This document shows, one piece after another, positions 1-7,559 of a stretch of DNA of 24,739 nucleotides. The first letter of the stretch is position 1. Each line of letters begins with the position of its first letter. The position numbers and the translations under genes are program-made. Source of the DNA: Mucidula mucida (taxonomy: Eukaryota > Basidiomycota > Agaricomycetes > Agaricales > Physalacriaceae); contig JADNYV010000507.1 of the NCBI GenBank assembly GCA_015501055.1, forward strand, positions 1 to 24,739. The letters are read 5' to 3'. Below the pieces are notes generated by a model that worked only from the letters and a program-made list of their open reading frames with translations, made no database searches and was not told where the DNA came from.

Positions 1-30
1 CGACGCACCTCTAAAGACAATCCTAAGCTT

Positions 31-261
31 TCAGTCTCCGGTTCTGGCGCTGCTGGATGCGCCAAACATGAAATGTGAGCTTTCTAGATCATTTAACTGT
101 GGGCGTACTGTTCCTTGACGTCCATTCCGAATTATCTGAGCATACTGTTCCTTCGACGTCCATTCCAAGTCTTGAAAATGGCGGTCATTTCCGGGACTGA
201 CTGGAGAGCTGTAGTGACGTTCTGGGGGCGATTGAGGGTAGGAAGACTGTACTTGTGACAC
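31..261 (-). CDS. Unrecognised open frame, intact only in unit 1
   Basis: A 76-codon open frame without an ATG at its 5' end (first codon GTG), rich in Ser, Pro and Gln near its N-terminus and ending SSSARTGD. In unit 2 three one-base additions (a longer G-run near 12630, a longer T-run near 12510, and one near 12469) destroy it. The unit 2 sequence instead opens a different frame (VPEMTAIFKTWNGRRRNSMLR region) that ends at a TAA. One or other frame is probably an exon of a minus-strand gene, but homopolymer differences make the true frame undecidable here. No domain recognised. Confidence 0.25.
   Translation of the reverse strand: MSQVQSSYPQSPPERHYSSPVSPGNDRHFQDLEWTSKEQYAQIIRNGRQGTVRPQLNDLESSHFMFGASSSARTGD
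106..168. repeat. Direct repeat carrying TGACGTC/CGACGTC sites (unit 1)
   Basis: Two copies of a ~25-26 bp sequence (tactgttcctt-YGACGTCC-attccRA) start at 106 and 143, a period of 37 bp; the same pair in unit 2 has a 38-bp period. Each contains a GACGTC core, once as the CRE-like TGACGTC and once as CGACGTC. It could be a pair of bZIP-type binding sites or a duplicated piece of minus-strand exon; both readings are inference. Confidence 0.6.
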
Positions 262-739
262 TATTTTGGAACCAATTCTGCGGCGCGGTAAGAAATTTTT
301 ACCCTCTTCCGATCATTAATCTCTGAGGCATTTTCTGCAGCACCCTGACTAAACGTGTACGCCGCTTTTGTAGTTTTCCAAGGCAATAATACCGCTTTTT
401 TTGATGATCTGCGGTTGGATTTCCGGGCATCTAGAACGAGTACATGGATCTAACTGTCTTTCTCGCCGTCTCTCCGTTCCCCAAGTAAGTGAGGCACACA
501 TAATGTGGGCCCATATCAACCCTAGCAAGTTTGAAATATTACGCTGCGACGGAGGCTCGCTCGACGTCTACGTGTTCTTTGACAATGCATATCTGAATCG
601 AGAGCAGTAAACCCGCTCTGGCGAACTGTTTGCTCAAAACAAAGATCTGACCGGCACAATCTGACCGTAATTTCTCTCTTGCTGATCTCGTAATTGTGTC
701 ACCATGGACTCCCGATCGACAAGCGGAGGAGGATTAGCC

Positions 740-759
740 GACAGGTATATAAACCTGTC
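740..759 (+). promoter_or_regulatory. TATA box centred in a perfect 7-bp dyad (unit 1)
   Basis: The TATA element tatataaa (746-753) sits inside gacaggt-atataa-acctgtc, a perfect inverted repeat with 7-bp arms. A pyrimidine-rich stretch (ccttctctttgtttctcccc) follows, then an ATG in good context (caccATG), as in fungal core promoters. It lies about 100 bp upstream of the small spliced plus-strand gene at 850. A repressor bound to the dyad would cover the TATA box; that role is inference. Confidence 0.6.
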
Positions 760-849
760 TTCCGTGGTCCTTCTCTTTGTTTCTCCCCACCATGTCGCTT
801 GCCGCTTGTGCTCTCTCTACTTGGTCTCGCGCCCGTCTTTGACTTTAAG

Positions 850-1189
850 ATGTCTCCCATTCCGGATGTCAACATGGAGGTGACCTCTGGTAAGTTGCTT
901 GTATTGTCCTGACTGCCCCACGCTGGTCTCATTCCATAGTTCCGCGAGTTCTCCACGTATGGACCGTCTTGTCAGCGAAGGAATGGATTCGGTCTGCCAT
1001 AATCGATCGGTTCTGAAGACTTCCTCCGGTACGTCGTGACTGTTCTGCTCTTCCATGTAGACCGAACTGATGTCTGATGACAGACTGGACTTGACGTCGT
1101 GTCAAGTGTCAAGAGGCGCCCTTCCTTTCTTCCACGCTGTGCGCGCAAATTGGAACATGTGTTACCTGCTAGTGATTGGGCTTCTCTGA
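850..1189 (+). pseudogene. Small three-exon gene, frameshifted copy (unit 1)
   Basis: Same gene model as at 13252: exons 850-889, 940-1028 and 1084-1189, with both splice-site pairs conserved. Exon 2 is 5 bp shorter than in unit 2 (atcgatcggttc here, atcgagttttgcggttc there), which shifts the frame and brings in an early stop. Either this copy is broken or its consensus is wrong at this point. It shares the TATA-dyad promoter of the other copy. Confidence 0.45.
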
Positions 1190-1442
1190 ATTTGGGGCCT
1201 ACACTTTGGTAAATTCCTTTCTTTGATGCTGATTACTTGGACTAACGCACTGGCAGTCCTTACCCGGGTCCGCTAAGTTCAAGATCGATTTCTCTGCGCC
1301 ACACATGGACAGATAGGCGTCGACATCCCTATTCTACCCGGGTCCGTTCGCGACGCCAGAGGTCCGCTAGGTTTAGCCTCTGTCAATTAGTCTGCCACAT
1401 TTCACAGCCATTTCCGTGCTGCCAGCTCCCCGACGCTGCACT

Positions 1443-1474
1443 GCCACCTCAAGTTGAGGTGGCCTCTTTTTTTT
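1443..1474 (+). terminator. GC-rich hairpin followed by T8 (unit 1)
   Basis: gccacctcaa (1443-1452) and ttgaggtggc (1454-1463) form a perfect 10-bp stem around a single G, followed 4 nt later by eight T residues (1467-1474). In bacteria this would be called an intrinsic terminator. In a fungal nuclear context it may be a 3'-end structure, a pol III stop, or the tail of an old mobile element. Only the structure is seen; the function is unknown. Confidence 0.45.
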
Positions 1475-1524
1475 GTAGTCGAGTTTGTAGTAGATAGACA
1501 CTGAATTATGAATGCGCTTCACCA

Positions 1525-1583
1525 TCACGTGACCGAAAAATGAAAAACTTGTATTCATTTTGCTCAGGGACGCCCATAAAAGG
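1525..1583 (+). promoter_or_regulatory. E-box palindrome plus TATA-like element (unit 1)
   Basis: A TCACGTGA palindrome (1525-1532, CACGTG E-box) is followed about 45 bp later by ATAAAAGG (1576-1583) and a pyrimidine-rich stretch (ccctttcctcttgcc). The spacing suits a fungal promoter firing rightward into the minisatellite-containing region. The binding protein (bHLH class for CACGTG) and the transcript are inferred. Confidence 0.35.
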
Positions 1584-1689
1584 AGTTTTATCCCTTTCCT
1601 CTTGCCTTACAAGGAGTATCTCCCCTGCAGAAGAATGTTGGCCGAGGAGTGCCGCGAAGACACCAAGACACCCTCAAGAAATCACCACC

Positions 1690-1782
1690 ACGAAGAGACC
1701 ACACGAAGACACCACACGAAGAGACCACACGAGAGACCACACGAGAGACCACACGAAGAGACCACACGGAGACACCACACAC
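1690..1782. repeat. Minisatellite of ~15-17 bp units, agaccacacgaag (unit 1)
   Basis: About six imperfect head-to-tail copies of agaccacacga(a)g or agacaccacacgaag. Read on the plus strand it gives His/Thr/Arg-rich protein (HTRDHTRDHTKRPH) in a frame open from 1540 to 1893, but other frames through it are open too, as expected of a repeat. The units differ between the two copies of the region. Whether it is translated is not clear. Confidence 0.75.
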
Positions 1783-2161
1783 TGTGAAGAGGACACCCTC
1801 TTCCCCCAAGACGTCGCCGATCAACACAGCCACACGCACAGGCTTCTTTCCTTCCCACCACCACCATCCCGGGAAGACGCGCCCCGAGGATGACACCATC
1901 CGCGTCGCGCATCCACTAGGCGAATCCCCTCATCGACATAATCCGCAACGTATGTCACGGCTATGGACAACAGTGGCGGACATTACCAGGGCGCAAGTAG
2001 TCGAAGGAGGGCGCGGGGGCAGCACATCATGGTCATGTTCATACTGAGTGAGGAGGAGCGGTCGTGGGGCTTAGCCGTGCGCTGTACGTTCCACATATAG
2101 ATTCCATCTCATACGTCACTTGCCTTTTCTCGGCCACCAGAATTGAAGGCGTTTCGATTTG

Positions 2162-2478
2162 ATGCTGGTTGCTGTACCACGTCGCCAGAAACTCCCGTGG
2201 TTCCCTGCCCGTCTATTCCGACGTGCGCAACGCGGGCTCGCGCTATCTCGTTTACATCCGAAACGTCGACGGCAATGTTGCGGTGGGCCCGCCCATTCAT
2301 TTTCTACTCCTTACATGAATTAAAATGGCTCCGCTAGGACCTGGTTAATGACCTGACAACCACCCTCTTTCCCGAATCCTCAGCAAAAATTAGCACAGTG
2401 CGCAATAGACATGTGGTCATTCAGGGCGGACGCTGCAAGGATAGCGTTATGGAGTGGCTCGCGAGCAAGGGCTTCTGA
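2162..2478 (+). pseudogene. mL49/Img2 ribosomal protein gene, frameshifted copy (unit 1)
   Basis: Same two exons as at 14575 (2162-2282 and 2338-2478, intron 2283-2337), with identical splice sites and an intact 47-codon second exon ending ASKGF. Near 2167 one extra G (gatgctggttgc, against gatgctgttgc in unit 2) puts the ATG out of frame with YHVARNSRGS. If the ATG is not the true start and an upstream exon joins at another phase, this copy might be the functional one. A consensus indel error is equally possible. Confidence 0.65.
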
Positions 2479-2590
2479 CACGTTGGAGCCGTATCGTGGG
2501 GACCCCATGTACGCCTCGATGACTGCGGTTCTTTCACCGTTTCCATGCGAGCCTTCTCCACTCGGTTTGTGAATGCGAGATTTTCGACAG

Positions 2591-2637
2591 GTGAGCGTGA
2601 TGACCGAACGCCCAGTGTTATCTAACCATCTTTCCAG
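2591..2637 (+). other. GT-AG intron downstream of mL49 (unit 1)
   Basis: GTGAGC at 2591, a CTAAC branch site and TTTCCAG at 2637 make a textbook 47-bp basidiomycete intron on the plus strand. It shows that the sequence after the mL49 stop is, or was, transcribed. The unit 2 counterpart is 15002-15048, where the branch site reads CTAAC followed by a T rather than a C. Confidence 0.6.
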
Positions 2638-2736
2638 TTTCCAACTTTACATTCCTGTTACTACTCTTGTTATCTTTGCCTTACAATCAATCTCTCTTTT
2701 GAAACATAGTGTTCAACCGACGGAGCTTAACTTTAG

Positions 2737-3018
2737 CTATAGTTCCTCGTGATTCCTGGAACCAACGCAGGTTCGAAGTGTCAGCGCCACCAACATCCAC
2801 CGCGCTTTGTCCAGCCCGACGGTCTTATTCTCGGTTTCGAGCCCGCCGCTAACCCCGATCTGGGGGGAAACATCTATCGTCTTGGATTCTGATATGTATT
2901 GGCGCCGTGCATTTCCTTGGCTGTCCACATACGCGTCACAGAGTCGGACGGATACCTTTCCTCTTATTACGATATCCAACGGCGAGTCCGAGATCGAATT
3001 CGTGTGTCTTGACTCTTA
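2737..3018 (-). CDS. Unrecognised protein-coding exon (unit 1)
   Basis: A 94-codon open frame, bounded upstream by TAA and without an ATG, so probably an internal or terminal exon. It reads like a soluble beta-rich protein: GKVSVRLCDAYVDSQGNARR, then YISESKTIDVSPQIGVSGGL, then KTVGLDKARWMLVALTLRT. The same stretch is also open on the plus strand (2807-3070), but that product is less protein-like. Between the copies only a few bases change, and they do not interrupt the frame. Converges with the mL49 gene. No family assigned. Confidence 0.4.
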
Positions 3019-3770
3019 TTCGCATGAAACTCGCATAAACGTATGCTGTTTCTCAGCGCGCCTAATCTAAGTGTCTCAGTTAGGCGCTCATCCCCACTTT
3101 CAATTGTCAACATTTCTGATACGAACAATGATTAAGAGAAGGATCCTCAACCGCGTTACCGTCTCTATTGCGATCGCTATGGCGGTGCCTTTTGTGTGGT
3201 ATCGATTCCGCGCTGGTTTGGTTTCAGAGAAGGTTCTCCTACCGGTTAGTGGAAGAATGCTCCTGAAATGCGCGAAGAGAAGATAAAGTTCCCTGACATG
3301 TACTGCTGCATAGCTATCAACAGAATACATCGGTAGTGGTGAGAATAAGACGGCATAGAACAGCCCGAGCTGTGTAGCTGCGCTGCGTACCCGCACTGCC
3401 GAAAATCCATTCTTCCGTCGACAGTGTTGATCTGCAGTGCACACGGCGATTGGATAGATAGATTGATAGATTTTAACCTGCATCTAGCCCTTACAGCACA
3501 CAGCACGGTCCGTGCTACACTACTACACATGCTACGGTACCGAAGCCACCTTCTCCCTAATTGATCTGGATTAGTTCCATCACCATATGCCACCATTCTA
3601 TGGGCGTCGTCGCCCGCCCCTTCAACGTTCAACGCTGGGTAGAAACTCCATAATTAGCCTGACGATGCGAATAAAGCAGAAAGGTACAATCCTTGTTTCT
3701 ATACAGGATTGCGATCTTTGAACGGTGGCGGACATGTCCTCAACTGCCTCCAACAGTGCTAAGCTCGCTG
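3019..3770. other. Stretch with no assignable gene (unit 1)
   Basis: Several overlapping open frames of 70-130 codons occur on both strands here, but none shows family motifs, splice structure or a clear advantage over its shadows. A GATA/GATT microsatellite-like run (gatagatagattgatag) lies near 3452-3471. Unit 2 equivalent: 15429-16180. Confidence 0.4.
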
Positions 3771-3773
3771 ATC

Positions 3774-4590
3774 CTACATCAATTGCAATTTCTGGAGATG
3801 GTTTGCTATGCGCGCCTTGTAAACTGTCACCGCCTTTGCAGCCGCAGATTCTGTAAGTGCAGCGCCACATTGGCAATTTGCCTTTGTAGCGTACATCCTG
3901 GCAAAAAGTCCTCCCTTCCTTGAGGTGAAAGTGGTGCCCAGATGCTTAGGTTCGTCAACCCATTCAATTGACTGCCCTTGGAAATTCAAGGTCGAACGAA
4001 CATCGGGAATCACACCGAACACCATCGCCTGTCGTGCCTCATCAGTAATTGTGCACAAACAGACCACATCACCCAGCACACCTTTGTTTTCGGTACATCG
4101 ACCATAAAACCTTTACGACTCGCATAGTTGCCATATTCGTCCAGGTGCGCGACAATAACATTGGGCCCGGACCACATCGCCCCCTCGGCAGCATGCAGAA
4201 GGTGATTTATGACTGTTCCCGCCATAACGGTGTCTTCCCCATGAGGGGAGATGCACAGGTCAGAGGACAAAGATCCATAACGTTGGAGAGGACGTGTCAC
4301 CAGTGAGAAGCCAGTCGTTGTGGCAAACGGTGCAGCCCCCAGCCGCACGACGTAGCTCATAGAGCCATATAACATGCGTAACCAGTCAAAGATTGGCCCA
4401 CCAGCGCCCTTTCTATACAGCATGCACCACATTATACCATGATTCGTCCACGAAAAACCGTTCGTGAGATCTGGAAAGAACATACAGGGTCTTGTTCTTG
4501 GCGTAGCCAGTTGGATAGCACGTTGCAAAATCCACGGGCGTTATCACCTTTTTGAAGGCCATTCGGTACAACACCAAGGTCAGTCATCCA
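3774..4590 (-). pseudogene. Non-LTR (LINE-type) retrotransposon reverse transcriptase relic (unit 1)
   Basis: Minus-strand pieces match the order of blocks in fungal non-LTR reverse transcriptases: VVPNGLQKGDNARGF (the 'fingers' G-F-R-x-G-Y block), DLTNGFSWTNHGIMW (the block with the first catalytic Asp, normally D-x-T-N-A-F), LYRKGAGGPIFDWLRMLY and MSYVVRLG, and downstream EWVDEPKHLGTTF followed by the K/R-rich thumb region. The pieces lie in different frames, with stops between them. The second catalytic block (A/Y-x-D-D) is not intact: the place where it should be reads through a shifted frame around 4140-4200. The element is fragmentary, with no endonuclease domain, poly(A) tail or target-site duplication seen. 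It sits tail-side of the M20 gene, same strand. Confidence 0.75.
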
Positions 4591-4815
4591 TTGCTGACCA
4601 CAGAAGCGCCATCAAAACCGCTTCACCCGACCAAGCTACTGGTTGTCAGCTGTCACTTTGCGAGGAAATCATACCCCCGGAACAAGAAGCACGAAGTAGC
4701 TGCACGGTTACGTTGGGACAAGAATCATCATCACACTTACAGCGACGGGCTTTGCGGTCAGATTCCATGATAGATATTTCAAAGCAGTTGCACTCTGGTT
4801 TTCGCAAATACACTT

Positions 4816-6643
4816 CTACTGCGTGCGCTGGGCGTCATAGTTCAGTACGGTATGAAGAAGGACCTGAGCTCCCGTGGCACTGATGGACAACAAATTCATA
4901 AGCAGACCCACCCGAACTACTATGCAATCGCTTACCATTCCGCGGGCGACGTATATTCCTTTGGGTTGTGCGAGATGCCATCTTTTGATGGGACAAAAAT
5001 CATCGACGTCGGGCACACCGCAGAAGTCGAGCAGCTATCAAACGATATGAGAGATATGCGACAGCGCTAGCGATTTGAACTATGCACCTGTCATGCCCCG
5101 CGCCAGAATACATATCTATCACAGCATCTGGGCCGACAGTGGCTAACGCCGCTGCTCTAACCGATTCGATACAAGCAGGAGCAAATGTCACCTTGGGAGA
5201 TACGAAATCCGTCGTCCATTTCAGCTGGCAGCCCTAGATCGCAATGGTCAAAATGTGTGTCAGGTTTACTTACTCTCTTCATACCTTCTCGCTTTCTTCT
5301 CTGGCAAGCCTCTCTGCCTCAATTTTGATATCCTTCTCCAATGCGTCCAGCACCTCATCACTCGGAGGCCGAACATCCACGGTCATCCGCACATTCGATG
5401 GAAACACATTCACACTACCCGGTTGTAGCGTAAGAATACCCTGGTAGACTATTTCAGTAACATCAATAGACAGGAATAAACCCTCTATACCGTCGAAGCT
5501 AACCCGTTGTGCTTTTTGGCCAAAGCGTTGTTCGCGATCATGATCCTGGCGGCAAGGAGTAACGCATCAGAACGCGCGTAGAATGGGGTGGTCCCAGTAT
5601 GGGCAGCGGATCCTTCGATATCGAGCGTGAACCATTTATAGGCCTGGCCACCCTGTACAACGCCGACTTTCACGTTTTGCTCTTCCAGCATGGGACCTTG
5701 TTCTATTCACGAAATGAGTATTGCCGCATGCAAGCAGATTGGGAACTGACCAATGTGTAACTCGAAATGAGCAGCCAATGGGTTGACCTTGTAGCTGTAC
5801 TCCAGGTCACCCAAGAAATCTATCCTCTCGAGTTCAGACTTCATTGTTAGCTTTGAATTAGATACATCTTGGAGCGTCCATCCGCTCTCCAGTGGGGATA
5901 GACCAGCCCAGATGTGTGATGCGATAAGCGACTTTGGGAAGCGGGCCCCCTCTTCACTAGAAGCAAAATGAAATGCGCAGGCTAACAACGGAGTGAGAAG
6001 AACGCACTTGGTCCAGTTAACAACGGCAACAGGATACTGCGTCTCAATGTTATTCTCATCAAGCGTTCTCATGGCTTCAACCGCAGCCATAACACCCAAT
6101 ATACCATCATACCTTCCACCCGTGGGTTGCGTGTCGAGGTGCGATCCCATGGCGGTGGGCGGCGCTACATTATAATTATTGCTGATCGGGAACTTCATCA
6201 AATCGAACACACCAGAAGCGTTTTTGCCGCCCCGCGTTGCGAAAATGTTACCCATCTGATCCACAACAACCTTGCACTTGAGGCGCGTCATCTCGGCGAC
6301 AAACCAGCGCCTGACTTGCGCATCAGCGTCGTCCAGTGGTAGCCGTGCCATCCCGGTATCCATAGGGCCACTAGTAGATAGACTCAGTCTTCAGACTGTT
6401 CAACTTATCGTGTAGAGTAGGTCAGAAACGGTGCGCATTCCCAAATTCGCACGTTTCGTGAAGTGTAGCGTCGGCATTGATCGAGAGATCTGCTCATGGT
6501 TGTCTTCCCAGCCTCGCTTTGTTCGCACTGACTCGGAAAGTTGGTTCTTTCTCAACTCAAGTCTTGACCTGTATTTTATTCTCGAGTCCATTCGCAAGAC
6601 TTGTTCAACTTGGTATAGCCTTACAGTTCGGCGGCGGTTCCAT
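4816..6643 (-). CDS. M20-family zinc amidohydrolase (N-carbamoyl-amino-acid hydrolase / ureidopropionase type), unit 1
   Basis: Predicted cytosolic enzyme that hydrolyses an N-carbamoyl or ureido bond, as in hydantoin, pyrimidine or allantoate breakdown; the exact substrate is not decidable. Exons, in order: 6643-6625, 6489 to ~6425, 6370-6213, 6164-6008, 5956-5751, 5702-5491, 5440-5285, 5233-5088, 5034-4936, 4879-4816, with introns of 48-56 bp except a longer first one. Metal and catalytic blocks present: MGSHLDTQPTGGRYDGILG (His, Asp), NWTNEEGARFP (Glu-Glu), HFELHIEQGPMLE (His), SGAGHD (His), plus MIFVPSKDGISHNPKEYTSP. The lid/dimer domain includes GILTLQPGSVNVFPS. Stop TAG at 4818-4816. 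The N-terminus (MEPPPN, then SINADATLHETCEFGNAHRF) is likely but tentative, because no GT donor is visible after HRF. About 450 codons is usual for the family and fits. Confidence 0.85.
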
Positions 6644-6940
6644 CTTGAGGCTCGGGTCTGTCGCACGGCGCATTGGAAATAGTCTGCAAAGAAAAGGTCA
6701 GTTCAAGGACAAGAAGCCGACTAACGACTCACCAGGAGATTAGTATTCAAGACGCGCCTTAGACAAAGAAGGGACAGCGAGTACAAGCATAGCTAAGGTC
6801 GGTCTACTAAACTTGCCTCGATCTTGATAAATAGTTAGTCCCAATAACACTCGGACTGGGTCAATAACCCACCAAAACATCAACCGCCCATCAGAGGTGC
6901 TATCATCCGTCACCTCTCAAGCACGCAAGTGGCCCTCCCC
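6644..6940. other. Probable upstream region of the M20 gene; no gene seen (unit 1)
   Basis: No convincing coding frame. It should contain the promoter of the minus-strand hydrolase, but I see no strong TATA box at a suitable distance from the tentative ATG at 6643. Unit 2 equivalent: 19046-19340. Confidence 0.35.
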
Positions 6941-7394
6941 CCTACGGTATGGGCGGCGACACCTTTCACCTCCCTTGGGCGGCGATGCGTCTTCGAGGGA
7001 GACACTCCCCCCCCGGAAGACACACTCTGAAGAAGACGCATCCCACGAAAGCCACGCTCTGAGGAAGCCCCCCACGTTCTCTGGAAGACGCGCCCCCCGG
7101 AGGATGCCACTCTCCAACGCTGGGAGACGCCATCCTTCCCTGTGCGATCCCGTCATCGAGTACAGCGCCCTCCCGTGTCGTCTTCCCTCTGCTGGTGCGT
7201 GGAAGTGATATGCCTGGGGAGACGTCGTCAGTTTGAGTCCGTGCGATGGCATATGGAAAAAAAACTCACTTTGTGCACCCAAGCATCGCCAAGATGGATT
7301 TGCATCGTGATAAGATACCGAGACAGTCGCAAGCTGCGGCGTGTAGCTTGGCCGTCCTCCAGAGAGTCATGCGCATCCACATCGTCAATCTTAA
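6917..7394 (-). CDS. Two-exon fragment of an unrecognised gene (unit 1)
   Basis: Exon from about 7394 to 7270 reads VKIDDVDAHDSLEDGQATRR, then SRYLITMQIHLGDAWVHK, clearly protein-like. It ends at a GTGAGT donor; the 56-bp intron (7214-7269) ends CCCCAG. The next exon starts AYHFHAPAEGRRHGRALYSM and stays open to 6917 through the GAAGAC-rich tract, so its C-terminal part may be only repeat-derived. A possible acceptor (CTCATAG) lies just upstream of the first exon near 7396. I cannot place the family. Unit 2 has lost 32 codons from the first exon. Confidence 0.45.
6950..7135. repeat. Degenerate GAAGAC-rich iterated tract (unit 1)
   Basis: GC-rich stretch with irregular repeats of (g)gaagacRc and gaggaagc/gaggatgcc, separated by short C-runs. 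A 14-bp piece, ggaagacgcgcccc, followed by gaggatg, also occurs near 1872-1891, so the two tracts share an origin or composition bias. Several frames are open through it on both strands as a result, and these should be treated with caution. Confidence 0.5.
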
Positions 7395-7559
7395 CTATGA
7401 GCGAAAAGTATATACGGGAACGTAGAAGACACCGATACGTCCGACGACACGGGAGAGGTCTAGCAGCGAAGGCGACAGGGTCTTGCCAATAGACGCGAGA
7501 AACATTGACGAGTTCAAACACGACATGGAAGACTTACAGACGACTTGACGTGCAACACC

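Noticed and set aside
240..300. Homeodomain helix (WFQN) on the minus strand
   Set aside because: The frame reads NWFQNSVTS; the RR that follows WFQN in real homeodomains is absent, and no upstream homeodomain helices are present.
1690..1782. CRISPR-like array
   Set aside because: The ~15-bp units are head-to-tail without unique spacers and lie in a eukaryotic genome; it is a minisatellite.
3100..3632. Overlapping minus-strand ORFs of 127-128 codons
   Set aside because: Basic, Arg/Ser/Cys-rich translations in two competing frames that change with one indel between copies; no motifs or splice signals.
4464..4883. 139-codon plus-strand ORF
   Set aside because: Shadow of the minus-strand reverse-transcriptase relic and the last exon of the hydrolase; no motifs of its own.
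6897..7282. Several long frames through the GAAGAC-rich tract
   Set aside because: Open on both strands because of the repeated GC-rich sequence; only the spliced minus-strand frame with VHK/AYHFHAP has independent support.
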